NCBI RefSeq assembly: GCF_014138435.1
Contig: NZ_JACJIM010000004.1
Location: 248,001-312,000 of the forward strand
Length of the DNA stretch: 64,000 nt
Origin: Methylobacterium fujisawaense
GTDB taxonomy: Bacteria; Pseudomonadota; Alphaproteobacteria; Rhizobiales; Beijerinckiaceae
Reading direction: 5' to 3'
The position numbers and the translations under genes are program-made. Numbering within the stretch: position 1 is the first letter of the stretch; every line of letters starts with the position of its first letter. Positions 26,022 through 34,806 of this stretch are shown in pieces. The notes beneath the pieces were generated by a model. That model did not search any database. It saw only the letters and a list, made by a program, of their open reading frames with translations, and was not told the DNA's origin.

Positions 26022-27523
26022 CCGTCGCCGTGGCACCCCCGCCGGCCGTGTCGCCCGTCCTGGCCGAGCCCTGCCTCACCGTGCGCGGCCTGACCAAGCG
26101 CTATGGCGGCCTCGTCGCCGTCAAGGAGGTCGATCTCGACCTGCGGCCCGGCGAGATCCTCGGCCTGATCGGCCCGAACGGCTCGGGCAAGTCCACCGTG
26201 ATGAAGCTGATCATGGGGCTGGAGCGGCCGAGCGCCGGCTCGATCCGCCTCGACGGCGCCGAGATCGGCGGGATGCCGGCCCACCGGGTGGCGCGCTCGG
26301 GGATCGGACTCGTGTTCCAGCACGCGCGGCCTCTCCAGCGGCAGACCGTGCTGGAGAATATCAGCCTCGCGCTCCTGCCCGACAGCCTGATCCGATTGGT
26401 CGCGGATCCCCACGTCGCGCGGCGCGCGAAGGAGATCGCCGAGCGCGTCGGCCTCGGCGCCGTGATCGACCGGCGCCCCGGCACCCTGCCCTTCGCGGAT
26501 CTCCGCCGGCTGGAACTCGCCAAGGCCATCGCCCGCGATCCCCGGGTGGTGCTGGTCGACGAGCCCTTCGCGGGCCTGACCGGCGGCGAGGTCGCGGCCT
26601 TCTCCGAGCTGATCCGGGGCTTTCGCGACGAGGGCAAGGCCGTGCTCCTCGTCGACCACAACGTGAAGAGCGTCGCGGCCCTCGTGGACCGGGTGTTCGC
26701 CATGTATCTCGGCGAGCGCATCGCCGAGGGCTCGGCCGAGTCCGTGATGGCCGACCCGACCGTGCGCCGGGTCTATCTCGGCGGCAGCATCGAGACGGCG
26801 GCCCGGCCGGAAGCCGCGTTCAAGCCGGATTCGCTGCTGACCGTCGAGGGTGTCGACGTGCTCTACGGCAAGGCGCAGGCGCTCCGCGCCGCCTCGATCC
26901 ACGTCCACGAGGGCGAGTTCGTCTCGGTGGTGGGCCTGAACGGCGCCGGCAAGACCACGTTGTTCAACGCGATCTCGGGCCTCGTGCCGCATGGGGGCAC
27001 GATCCGGTTCGACGGCCGGGATCTGTCCCGGATGAAGCCCGCCGCCATCGCGCGCGCCGGCATCGTCCAGGTGCCCGAGACCCGCGAGCTGTTCGGCGAT
27101 CTCAGCGTGCGCGAGAACCTCGACCTCGGCGGTCAGCATTTCCCCAAGGCCGAGAGCGCCCGGCAGCGCGACTGGCTCTACGAGCTGTTCCCGATCCTGA
27201 AGGCCCGCGAGACGCAGAGCGCCCGCACCCTGTCGGGGGGCGAGCAGCAGATGCTGACCATCGCCCGGGCGCTGATGATGCGGCCGCGCCTCCTGATCCT
27301 CGACGAGCCGACGCTCGGCCTTGCCCCGGTGATCCTGGAGCTGCTGTCGAAAGCCTTGGAGAAGCTGCGGCAGACCACGCCGATCACGGTCCTGCTCGGC
27401 GAGCAGAACGTCACCTTCGCGCTCCCGCACGCCGACCGGGTCTACGTGCTGGAGCAGGCGCGGATCGTCTGGGAGGGGCCGCCGCAGCGTTTCGCCAGCG
27501 AGATGGGATCGGCCTATCTGTGA
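26018..27523 (+). CDS. fused LivG-LivF double ATPase of the ABC transporter
   Basis: One 501-residue polypeptide carries both ATP-binding subunits, normally two proteins. Domain 1 (about 15-245) has Walker A GPNGSGKST and Walker B VVLVDEPFAGL, but its signature is LPFADLRRLELAKAI instead of LSxGQ. Domain 2 (about 265-500) has Walker A GLNGAGKTT, an intact LSGGEQQMLTIARAL signature and LLILDEPTLGLAP. The linker is ETAARPEAAFKPDS. The frame is continuous and codon use is even, so this looks like a genuine fusion and not a sequencing artefact. The degenerate first signature suggests asymmetric ATP sites. Confidence 0.9.
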   Translation: MTVAVAPPPAVSPVLAEPCLTVRGLTKRYGGLVAVKEVDLDLRPGEILGLIGPNGSGKSTVMKLIMGLERPSAGSIRLDGAEIGGMPAHRVARSGIGLVFQHARPLQRQTVLENISLALLPDSLIRLVADPHVARRAKEIAERVGLGAVIDRRPGTLPFADLRRLELAKAIARDPRVVLVDEPFAGLTGGEVAAFSELIRGFRDEGKAVLLVDHNVKSVAALVDRVFAMYLGERIAEGSAESVMADPTVRRVYLGGSIETAARPEAAFKPDSLLTVEGVDVLYGKAQALRAASIHVHEGEFVSVVGLNGAGKTTLFNAISGLVPHGGTIRFDGRDLSRMKPAAIARAGIVQVPETRELFGDLSVRENLDLGGQHFPKAESARQRDWLYELFPILKARETQSARTLSGGEQQMLTIARALMMRPRLLILDEPTLGLAPVILELLSKALEKLRQTTPITVLLGEQNVTFALPHADRVYVLEQARIVWEGPPQRFASEMGSAYL

Positions 27524-27580
27524 GGGGTGGCGTGATCCGGGTCGATCAAGATCCACGTTCGATTCGGGTTGGAGCGCAGG

Positions 27581-27730
27581 TCCCCTCTCCCGTGCGGGAG
27601 AGGGACAGGGTGAGGGATCAGGTCTGTCCGGAGGCGGCGCGCCAGGGACGCGCGTCGCTGGGTTGCTTGATCCTGAGAGTTCTCGTCCCTCACCCCAACC
27701 CTCTCCCGCACGGGAGAGGGGGCGCGTCGC
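27581..27730. repeat. palindromic repeat element between the ABC operon and the acyl-CoA operon
   Basis: Same ends as the element at 24905: CCCCTCTCCCGTGCGGGAG with AGGGACAGGGTGAGG on the left, and CCCTCACCCCAACCCTCTCC plus CGCACGGGAGAGGGGGCG on the right. The middle parts differ in sequence but are similar in length. It fills about half of a 295-base gap and may end the transporter mRNA. Confidence 0.85.
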
Positions 27731-27818
27731 GCCGCGGGTGAAGGCAGTGGGACGGCGGGCAGCCGGCTCGCACAGCTTGGTGCGCTGGCCGGCAGGAAAA
27801 CCCTAGGGAGCGGAAACC

Positions 27819-29054
27819 GTGGACTTCAACCTCTCCCAGTCCCAGACGCACTGGCTGAACCGCGTCCGCGCCTTCATCGCCGCCGAGATCCTGCCGGCCA
27901 CCGCCGCGGTCGCGGCCGAGCGGACGGAGAGCCGTGCCCCCGCGCCCACCATGGAGCGGCTGAAGGACCGGGCGAAGGCCGAGGGCCTGTGGAACCTGTT
28001 CCTGCCGCCCTCGCCCGAGCACGACACCGACGACTACCGCGGCGCCGGCCTGACCAACCTCGACTATGCGCTCTGCGCCGAGGCGATGGGCCGGGTCGGG
28101 ATCGCCTCGGAGGTGTTCAACTGCGCGGCGCCCGACACCGGCAACATGGAGGTGCTGCACCGCTACGGCACCGCGGCCCAGAAGGAGCGGTGGCTCAAGC
28201 CCCTGATGGCGGGCGAGATCCGCTCGGCCTTCCTGATGACCGAGCCGGAGGTCGCCTCCTCGGACGCCACCAACATCGCGACGTCGATCCGCCGGGACGG
28301 CGACCACTACGTCATCGACGGCCGCAAGTGGTGGTCGACCGGCGTCGGCGACCCGCGCTGCAGGATCGCGATCCTGATGGGCAAGACCGACCCGGACGCC
28401 CCCCGCCACCGGCAGCAAACGCAGATCCTGGTGCCGATGGACACGCCGGGGGTGCGGGTGGAGCGGCTGCTGCCGGTCTTCGGCTACGAGGACGCCCCCA
28501 AGGGCCACGGCGAGGTGGTGCTGGAGGATGTCCGCGTGCCGGCCGGGAACCTGATCCTGGGCGAGGGCCGCGGCTTCGAGATCGCGCAGGGAAGGCTCGG
28601 GCCGGGCCGGATCCACCATTGCATGCGCACCATCGGGGCCGCCGAGGTGGCCCTGGAGGCCATGGCGCGCCGCCTCGTCTCCCGCGTCGCTTTCGGCAAG
28701 CGGATCTCCGAGCAGTCGGTCTGGGAGCAGCGGGTCGCGGAGGCGCGGATCGACATCGAGATGGCCCGCCTCCTCTGCCTGAAGGCCGCCGACATGATGG
28801 ACAAGGTCGGCGCCAAGGGCGCCAAGCTCGAGATCGCCATGATCAAGGTCGCGGCGCCCCGGGTGGCGCTGAAGGTGATCGACGACGCGATCCAGGCCCA
28901 TGGCGGGGCCGGCGTCTCGGAGGATTTCGGGCTCGCCAGGATGTACGCCCATATCCGCACCCTGCGGCTCGCCGACGGGCCCGACGAGGTCCACAACCGC
29001 TCGATCGCCCGGCTGGAATTCGGGCGCTACACCAATGCCCGCGAGGGCGCATGA
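27819..29054 (+). CDS. acyl-CoA dehydrogenase family protein (ACAD10/11-like)
   Basis: A 411-residue FAD enzyme. It has [16 protein letters not shown] (about 139-154) for flavin contact, [11 protein letters not shown], and [20 protein letters not shown] (about 262-281), a string characteristic of the ACAD10/11 and LvaC branch. The C-terminal [12 protein letters not shown] follows. Members of this branch handle 4-phospho-hydroxyacyl-CoA made by a partner kinase, and that kinase gene starts four bases before this gene's end. The start is GTG 27819, preceded by TAGGGAGCGG. It is probably the first gene of a five-gene operon to 33648. Confidence 0.9.
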   Translation: MDFNLSQSQTHWLNRVRAFIAAEILPATAAVAAERTESRAPAPTMERLKDRAKAEGLWNLFLPPSPEHDTDDYRGAGLTNLDYALCAEAMGRVGIASEVFNCAAPDTGNMEVLHRYGTAAQKERWLKPLMAGEIRSAFLMTEPEVASSDATNIATSIRRDGDHYVIDGRKWWSTGVGDPRCRIAILMGKTDPDAPRHRQQTQILVPMDTPGVRVERLLPVFGYEDAPKGHGEVVLEDVRVPAGNLILGEGRGFEIAQGRLGPGRIHHCMRTIGAAEVALEAMARRLVSRVAFGKRISEQSVWEQRVAEARIDIEMARLLCLKAADMMDKVGAKGAKLEIAMIKVAAPRVALKVIDDAIQAHGGAGVSEDFGLARMYAHIRTLRLADGPDEVHNRSIARLEFGRYTNAREGA

Positions 29055-30109
29055 GCGACGCGGATGTCTTCTCCGGCGTGAAGCCGGTCGAGCCGCGCCA
29101 CCGGATCGACGAGGCGAAGCTCGCCGCCTGGATGGAGGGCCACGTCCGCGGCTACGCCGGCCCGCTCACCGTGCGGCAGTTCCGCGGCGGTCAGTCGAAC
29201 CCGACCTACCGGCTCGACACGCCCGCCCAGGCCTACGTGCTCCGGCGAAAACCCTTCGGCCCGCTCCTGCCCTCCGCGCACGCGGTGGACCGCGAGTTCC
29301 GGGTGATCGGCGCCCTCTACGGCGAGGGTTTCCCGGTGCCGCGGCCCTTCGCGCTGTGCGAGGACCCGGACATCATCGGCGCGGCCTTCTACGTGATGGA
29401 GGCGGTGGACGGCGCGGTGCACTGGGACGGGGCGCTGCCGGGCCTCGATCCCCATGCCCGCCACCGGCACTATGCCGGCATGATCGCCACGCTGGCGCGC
29501 CTGCACGCCATCGACCCGGAGGCGGCGGGGCTCTCCGATTACGGCCGGCCCGGCAACTACTTCGCCCGGCAGGTCGACCGCTGGACCCGCCAGTACCGCG
29601 CCGCCGAGGACGGGCGCCTGGAGGCTGTCGAGCGGCTGATCGCGTGGCTGCCTCGGACCGTGCCGGAGCAGCAGAGCGCCTGCGTGGTCCACGGTGATTA
29701 CCGCCTCGACAACCTGATCTTTTCCCGCGACGGCGGCGTCAGCGCGGTGCTCGACTGGGAGCTGTCGACGCTCGGCGACCCGCTCGCCGATTTCAGCTAC
29801 CTGCTGATGCAGTGGGAGTTGCCGGCCGACGGGCGCAGCGGGCTCGGCGGGCTCGACCTGCCGGCTTTGGGCATTCCCACACGGGACGAGGCGGTGGCGC
29901 TCTACTGCCGGGCGGCGGATCGGAAAAGCCTGCCCGACCTCGACTGGTACTTCGCCTACAACCTGTTCCGGCTGGTCGGCATCCTGCAGGGTGTGGCCGC
30001 CCGCGCCAAGGCGGGCAACGCCGCGAGCGAGCACGCCGCCGCCATGGCGGCACGCGTCCCGAAGCTTGCCGAAGCGGCCTGGGGCTTCGCCGAGCGGGCA
30101 GGGGCCTGA
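29051..30109 (+). CDS. APH-type kinase, putative hydroxyacyl-CoA kinase (LvaA/ACAD-kinase-like)
   Basis: A 352-residue phosphotransferase of the aminoglycoside phosphotransferase fold. The nucleotide-binding part has [12 protein letters not shown] and [10 protein letters not shown] with the ATP lysine; the catalytic loop is [14 protein letters not shown] (about 216-229) and the metal site [19 protein letters not shown]. This closely resembles the kinase half of ACAD10/11 and LvaA, which phosphorylate 4-hydroxyacyl-CoA, and not antibiotic kinases. It overlaps the dehydrogenase gene by four bases. The substrate is inferred from context. Confidence 0.88.
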   Translation: MSDADVFSGVKPVEPRHRIDEAKLAAWMEGHVRGYAGPLTVRQFRGGQSNPTYRLDTPAQAYVLRRKPFGPLLPSAHAVDREFRVIGALYGEGFPVPRPFALCEDPDIIGAAFYVMEAVDGAVHWDGALPGLDPHARHRHYAGMIATLARLHAIDPEAAGLSDYGRPGNYFARQVDRWTRQYRAAEDGRLEAVERLIAWLPRTVPEQQSACVVHGDYRLDNLIFSRDGGVSAVLDWELSTLGDPLADFSYLLMQWELPADGRSGLGGLDLPALGIPTRDEAVALYCRAADRKSLPDLDWYFAYNLFRLVGILQGVAARAKAGNAASEHAAAMAARVPKLAEAAWGFAERAGA

Positions 30110-30111
30110 GC

Positions 30112-30888
30112 ATGGAGTTTTCCGGCCGCGTCGTCGCCGTCACGGGGGCCGCCCGGGGCATCGGCCGGGCGCTCGCCGCGGCGGCCCGGGCCCGGGGCGC
30201 GACCGTGGTCGCCCTCGACCGCGACGGCGCCGGCGCTGAGGCCGTGGCGGTGGAACTCGGCGGACGGGCCTATGCCATCGACGTGGGTGACCCGGAGGCG
30301 GTTGCCGCTGCCCTCGCAGGCATCGAGGCCGGGATCGGTCCCATCGCGCTCTACTGCTCCAATGCCGGCATCCTGGAGCGCGACCCCGATCCGGAGCTGG
30401 CCACCTCCGCCGATCCGGAGAGCTGGGCGCGGTCGTGGTCGGTGAACGTGATGGGCCATGTCCACGCGGCGCGGGTTCTGGTCCCGCTCTGGCGCGCCCG
30501 AGGCGGGGGCGCGTTCCTCGGCACCGTCTCGGCGGCGGGGCTCTTGAGCCAGATCGGCAGCGCCACCTACTCGGCCACCAAGCACGCGGCGCTGGCCTTC
30601 CTGGAGCATCTCGCCATCGCCCATGCCGCGGACGGGATCCAGGTCGCCGCCCTGTGCCCGCAGGGCGTCGACACCGCCATGCTGGGGGCGGCCAGCGCCG
30701 CGTCGCGCGACGGCGTGCTGTCACCCGAGGCCGTCGCCGAGGCCGCCCTGGATGGGCTGGCATCGGGGCGCTTCCTGATCCTGCCGCACCCGCAGGTGGC
30801 CGAATACGCCCGCCGCCGGGCCGAGGATCCCGAACGGTGGCTTGCCGGCATGGCGCGCCTGCGCCGGTCGATGCGGGCGGGGGCGTGA
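30112..30888 (+). CDS. short-chain dehydrogenase/reductase
   Basis: A 258-residue Rossmann enzyme. It has the cofactor motif TGAARGIGRAL (about 11-21), an acidic residue at the end of strand 2 (ALDRDG) favouring NAD(H), the NAG motif in CSNAGILE, and the catalytic set S-Y-K in SATYSATKHAAL (about 150-163). It begins two bases after the kinase stop. In the levulinate-type pathway an SDR acts beside the kinase and dehydrogenase, and that is the likely role here. Confidence 0.88.
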   Translation: MEFSGRVVAVTGAARGIGRALAAAARARGATVVALDRDGAGAEAVAVELGGRAYAIDVGDPEAVAAALAGIEAGIGPIALYCSNAGILERDPDPELATSADPESWARSWSVNVMGHVHAARVLVPLWRARGGGAFLGTVSAAGLLSQIGSATYSATKHAALAFLEHLAIAHAADGIQVAALCPQGVDTAMLGAASAASRDGVLSPEAVAEAALDGLASGRFLILPHPQVAEYARRRAEDPERWLAGMARLRRSMRAGA

Positions 30889-30935
30889 GGATGGGCGGCG
30901 TCCGGAGACACCAGCGGTGGCCGCGTGAGGCGCTG

Positions 30936-31042
30936 GTCCCCTCTCCCGTGCGGGAGAGGGACAGGGTGAGGGATCGGGTCTTTCCGGACAGCGCGCACCC
31001 CTCACCCCAACCCTCTCCCGTGCGGGAGAGGGGGCGCGTCGC
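30936..31042. repeat. palindromic repeat element inside the acyl-CoA operon
   Basis: A compact form of the element at 24905: CCCCTCTCCCGTGCGGGAGA and CAGGGTGAGG on the left, CCCCTCACCCCAACCCTCTCC and CGTGCGGGAGAGGGGGCG on the right. It lies between the two SDR genes, so it is transcribed within a probable operon and would form an RNA hairpin. Confidence 0.85.
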
Positions 31043-31108
31043 GACCGTCAGATCCCGCGGAACCAAGCTGGCGGGCGTGTCCAGCCCTGCGCAGCGCGGA
31101 GGCGAGCC

Positions 31109-31879
31109 ATGTCCCTGTTCGATCTGACCGGCAAGGTCGCGCTCATCACCGGCTCCTCCCGGGGCATCGGGCGGGCGATCGCCCTGCGGATGGCCGAGCA
31201 CGGCGCCCGGGTGGTGATCTCCTCGCGCAAGCGCGAGGCCTGCGCGGCGGTCATCGCCGAGATCGAGGCCGCGCACGGTGCCGGCCGCGCCGTGGCGATC
31301 CCGGCGAGCATCTCGGTGAAGGACGAGCTGGAAGCCCTGGTCACCGAGACCGAGGCGCGGCTCGGCCCGGTGGACGTGCTGGTCTGCAACGCCGCCAGCA
31401 ATCCCTATTACGGGCCGCTGGCCGGCATCTCCGACGCGCAGTTCCGGAAGATCCTCGAGAACAACGTCCTGGCGAACCACTGGCTGATCCAGAGGGTCGC
31501 CCCCGGCATGGTGGCGCGGCGGGACGGCGCGATCGTCATCGTCTCCTCCATCGGGGCGCTCAAAGGGTCGCCGGTGATCGGCGCCTACAACGTCTCGAAG
31601 GCCGCCGACCTTCAGCTCGCCCGCAACTACGCGGTGGAGTACGGGCCCGCCAACGTGCGGGTGAACTGCCTCTGCCCGGGGCTGATCCGCACCGATTTCG
31701 CCCGGGCCCTGTGGGAGGATCCCGAGATGCTGGCCGCCACCACGGACGCCGCGCCCCTGCGCCGGATCGGCGAGCCCGACGAGATCGCCGGCGCCGCCGT
31801 GTTCCTGGCCTCCGCGGCGGGCCGGTTCGTGACCGGTCAGGCACTGGTCATCGACGGCGGCGTGACCATCGCCCGATGA
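31109..31879 (+). CDS. short-chain dehydrogenase/reductase (FabG-like)
   Basis: A 256-residue classical SDR. TGSSRGIGRAI (about 14-24) binds the cofactor, followed by SSRKREAC with basic residues after strand 2 that favour NADP(H). It has VCNAASNP at the NAG position, catalytic Ser in IVSSIGALKG and GAYNVSKAAD with Tyr and Lys, and the C-terminal DGGVTIA. Family members include DHRS4-like and 3-hydroxyacyl reductases. Its stop overlaps the acyl-CoA synthetase ATG by four bases. Confidence 0.9.
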   Translation: MSLFDLTGKVALITGSSRGIGRAIALRMAEHGARVVISSRKREACAAVIAEIEAAHGAGRAVAIPASISVKDELEALVTETEARLGPVDVLVCNAASNPYYGPLAGISDAQFRKILENNVLANHWLIQRVAPGMVARRDGAIVIVSSIGALKGSPVIGAYNVSKAADLQLARNYAVEYGPANVRVNCLCPGLIRTDFARALWEDPEMLAATTDAAPLRRIGEPDEIAGAAVFLASAAGRFVTGQALVIDGGVTIAR

Positions 31880-33648
31880 GTCTCGACCCCCGCATCCCCG
31901 CCGGCTGGCCTTCCCTGCCCTTCCGCGAGGCCGAGGCGCGGCTCACCGCCCCGGGCGCACCCTTCGCCATCGCCACGGTGCCGATCCGGGGCGTGCCGAC
32001 CCGGATCTGGGAGAAGGCCCCGCCGACCCTGCGCGATCTGTTCCGGATCGCCCGGGGGCACGGAGAGAAGACCTTCGTGGTCTACCAGGACGAGCGCGTG
32101 ACCTTCACGGGCTTCGCCCGGGCGGCGACCACCCTCGCGCGGGCCCTGGTGGAGGCCGGCCTGCGCAAGGGCGACCGGGTCGCCATCGCGCAGCGCAACC
32201 TGCCCGAATGGCCGGTGAGCTATTTCGGTGCCCTGCTCGCCGGGGCGATCGCGACGCCGCTCAATGCGTGGTGGACCGGGCCCGAGCTCGCCTACGGCCT
32301 GCAGCATTCGGGCGCGCGGGTGCTGATCGCCGACGGCGAGCGCTTCGCCCGGCTCGCCCCGCATCTGGGCGAATGCCCGGCCCTGGAGCGGGTCCTCACC
32401 ACCCGGATGGAGCCGGACCCCCGGGCGACGCCGCTCGCCGAGATCGTGGGGCCGGTCCGGGACTGGGCCGCCCTGCCCGACCTGCCCCTGCCCGACATCG
32501 CTCTCGATCCGGAGGACGACGCGACGCTGTTCTACACCTCGGGCACCACCGGCAAGCCCAAGGGGGCGGTCGGCACCCACCGGGCGGCCGCCACGACGGT
32601 GATGGCCTATCCCTACTCGGCGGCGCGCAGCGCCCTGCGCCGGGGCGAGAGCCCGCCCAAGCCCGACCCGTCCGCGCCGCAGCGGGCGGCGCTGCTGGTG
32701 ATCCCGCTGTTCCACGTCACCGGCTGCCACGCGAGCCTCGGGGCGGCGCTCTACGGCGGCCACCGGCTGGTGATGATGCACCGCTGGGACGCGAACGCGG
32801 CCCTCGACCTGATCGAACGGGAGGGCTGCACCAGCGCGGGCGGCGTCCCGACCATCGCGTGGCAGCTCGCCACCGCCGCCCGGGAAGCCGGACGGTTGCT
32901 GCCGAGTCTCGAGGGCGTCACCTATGGCGGCGCCCCGGCCGCCGGCGACCTCGTGCGAACGCTCGGCGAGGCCTTGCCGAAGGTCGTCCCCGGGACCGGC
33001 TGGGGCATGACCGAGACCTCGGCGACCTTCACCCACCACCAGGGCGAGGATTACCTCGCGCATCCCGAGTCCTGCGGTCCGCCCCTGCCGGTCTGCGAGG
33101 TGCGGATCGTCGACCCCCTCGGGGACGTGCTGCCGCCGGGCGCGGTCGGCGAGCTCTGCGTGAAGGGCCCCAACGTGGTCCGCGGCTACTGGGACGACCC
33201 GACGGCCACCGCCGAGGCCCTTTCCGAGGGCTGGCTGCGCACCGGCGACCTCGCCCGCGCCGACGACGAGGGGTTCCTGACCATCGTCGACCGGATCAAG
33301 GACATGCTGATCCGCGGCGGCGAGAACATCTATTGCTGCGAGGTCGAGAACGCCCTCTACGCCCATCCGGACGTGATCGACGCCGTGGTGCTGCCGGTGC
33401 CCCATCCGACCCTCGGGGAGGAGCCGGGCGCCATCGTGGTTCTGGCGGAGGGGTCGAGTGCCGACGCCTCGGAGATCCGCGCCTTCGCGGCCGCGCGGCT
33501 CGCGGCGTTCAAGGTCCCGGTGCGGATCGTGATCCGGGACGAACTCCTGCCGCGCAACCCCGCCGGGAAGATTCTGAGGGCCCCCCTGCGGGCGGTGTTC
33601 GCAGGCGTGTCAGATCAGAACGGCTCACCCTCTGGGTCCGGGCGGTAG
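31876..33648 (+). CDS. acyl-CoA synthetase (AMP-forming)
   Basis: A 590-residue ANL-superfamily ligase that activates a carboxylic acid to its CoA thioester. The P-loop is LFYTSGTTGKPKGAV (about 218-232), the adenylate motif is GWGMTETSATF near 375, the hinge is RTGDLARADDEGF (about 455), and the catalytic lysine is in NPAGKILRAPL close to the C-terminus. It is the last gene of the acyl-CoA operon and the LvaE counterpart, and would feed the kinase/dehydrogenase pair. The 3' end overlaps the convergent gene at 33615 by 34 bases. Confidence 0.92.
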   Translation: MSLDPRIPAGWPSLPFREAEARLTAPGAPFAIATVPIRGVPTRIWEKAPPTLRDLFRIARGHGEKTFVVYQDERVTFTGFARAATTLARALVEAGLRKGDRVAIAQRNLPEWPVSYFGALLAGAIATPLNAWWTGPELAYGLQHSGARVLIADGERFARLAPHLGECPALERVLTTRMEPDPRATPLAEIVGPVRDWAALPDLPLPDIALDPEDDATLFYTSGTTGKPKGAVGTHRAAATTVMAYPYSAARSALRRGESPPKPDPSAPQRAALLVIPLFHVTGCHASLGAALYGGHRLVMMHRWDANAALDLIEREGCTSAGGVPTIAWQLATAAREAGRLLPSLEGVTYGGAPAAGDLVRTLGEALPKVVPGTGWGMTETSATFTHHQGEDYLAHPESCGPPLPVCEVRIVDPLGDVLPPGAVGELCVKGPNVVRGYWDDPTATAEALSEGWLRTGDLARADDEGFLTIVDRIKDMLIRGGENIYCCEVENALYAHPDVIDAVVLPVPHPTLGEEPGAIVVLAEGSSADASEIRAFAAARLAAFKVPVRIVIRDELLPRNPAGKILRAPLRAVFAGVSDQNGSPSGSGR

Positions 33649-34205
33649 ACCCGCAGGGTCCGGCCGTCGGGGAACTGCACCGTCCGGCGGCGGACCACGA
33701 CGTAGCCGGCGGCCTGCGCGCTGCTCAGGCGATCGAGGCGGTCGTCGGTGTCGTCCGGCGCGTAGCCGTACCCATAGCCCGGCCCGTAATTGTAGGCGCG
33801 GTAGCGCGCGTAGCCCTCAGGCGGAGGCGGGGGCGCTGCCGCGGCGATCTGCGGGCCGCTGCGGATCATGCGGGCCGGCGCCGCGGTGATGCGGGCCCGG
33901 CGCGGCGCGGCGGCGAACCGCTTGGCGGTCGATGATGGGCCGCGTGCCGCCTTCCGCTCCGGCTCGCGCCGCGCCGCGACGGCCGTCCGTTTGGCGGGCG
34001 TCGGCCGGGCCTTCGTCGCCGCCGCGGGGGTCGAGGCGGCCGTTGCCGGCGCCGCCGCCTTCTGATCCGCGGCCGGCGCCTTTTCGGTGGCCGGTTTGTG
34101 GGCCGGTGGGTCCGTCCAGGTCGTGGCCACGGATTCGGCGGATGCGCCGCCCAGGCCGAGGGCCAGGATGAGGGCGGCGAGGCTCGTTCGCGCACCGTGC
34201 AACAT
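33615..34205 (-). CDS. exported Ala/Pro-rich protein of unknown function
   Basis: A 196-residue protein with a signal peptide (LAALILALGLGGASA, about 9-23). A long Ala/Pro/Lys/Arg-rich, probably disordered middle (about 35-130) precedes a C-terminal part with a YNYGPGYGYGYAPDD stretch and a small hydrophilic domain ending in GRTLRVYRPDPEG. The start at 34205 follows a strong ribosome site (AGGAGGGCACC on its strand). The Gly-Tyr run resembles surface proteins of Rhizobiales, but no family is assigned. Confidence 0.75.
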   Translation of the reverse strand: MLHGARTSLAALILALGLGGASAESVATTWTDPPAHKPATEKAPAADQKAAAPATAASTPAAATKARPTPAKRTAVAARREPERKAARGPSSTAKRFAAAPRRARITAAPARMIRSGPQIAAAAPPPPPEGYARYRAYNYGPGYGYGYAPDDTDDRLDRLSSAQAAGYVVVRRRTVQFPDGRTLRVYRPDPEGEPF

Positions 34206-34806
34206 GGTGCCCTCCTGAAATCGCGGCGTTCCCGACTGATCCGCTAGGCGATGCAACAATAGATCGAACTGCCTCACAGGGGAATTCCGTCGCTGCATTT
34301 CCATGAAGATCGTCGAAGCACGTTTAATACCGATGACGCTCCGCTCGGGCGGTCCGTGTCGGGGCGGTCCGTGTCGGGGCGGCCGCGGTCCTGCCGGCCG
34401 GGAGCCGCTGCCGGACCGGCGCCATCGGAGCTTGCCGATCCATGACGGATCATGCGGCCGGACAGGCTCGCGCTCGTGGCGCAGACCGGACTGATCGTCG
34501 GGCCGACCGCCTGCTCGCCCCTGCGGCCGGACACGGGCTGCTTCAGGCGGGTACACTACAGCGTGACCGGACAGCCGTGAACAGTTGAGTTGCTGTCCCG
34601 TCTCGAATAGAATTAGATACTAATCTATGTAAATTTACTGAGATAGGCTGCTTTCACGGGGCGCCTCTCGACATCCGCCCTCATGGTTCCGGCTCTCAGT
34701 CGCGAATTTTTGCGATTTACTAACCCGATCGCGCGAAAGTGGCTCGATGCAGCGCCGACGGCGACCCTGTTCCGGCAGGCTGCAGGCGTCCTCTTCCGGT
34801 GCTCGG
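34206..34806. other. 601-base intergenic region upstream of the chemoreceptor gene
   Basis: No gene is supported. It holds two exact copies of the 15-mer GGTCCGTGTCGGGGC (34351-34380) and an AT-rich island at 34600-34650 with overlapping small palindromes (ATTAGATACTAAT, TAGATACTAATCTA), the likely promoter region of the chemoreceptor. An in-frame ATG at 34747 could lengthen that gene by 20 residues but encodes only basic low-complexity sequence. Confidence 0.5.

Noticed and set aside
29700..29760. The APH-type protein as an antibiotic resistance kinase
   Set aside because: The catalytic loop and the overlap with an ACAD10/11-like dehydrogenase match acyl-CoA kinases, and no resistance context is present.
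24905..31042. A CRISPR array from regularly similar repeats
   Set aside because: The copies are kilobases apart, palindromic and separated by genes; there are no spacers of constant length and no cas genes.
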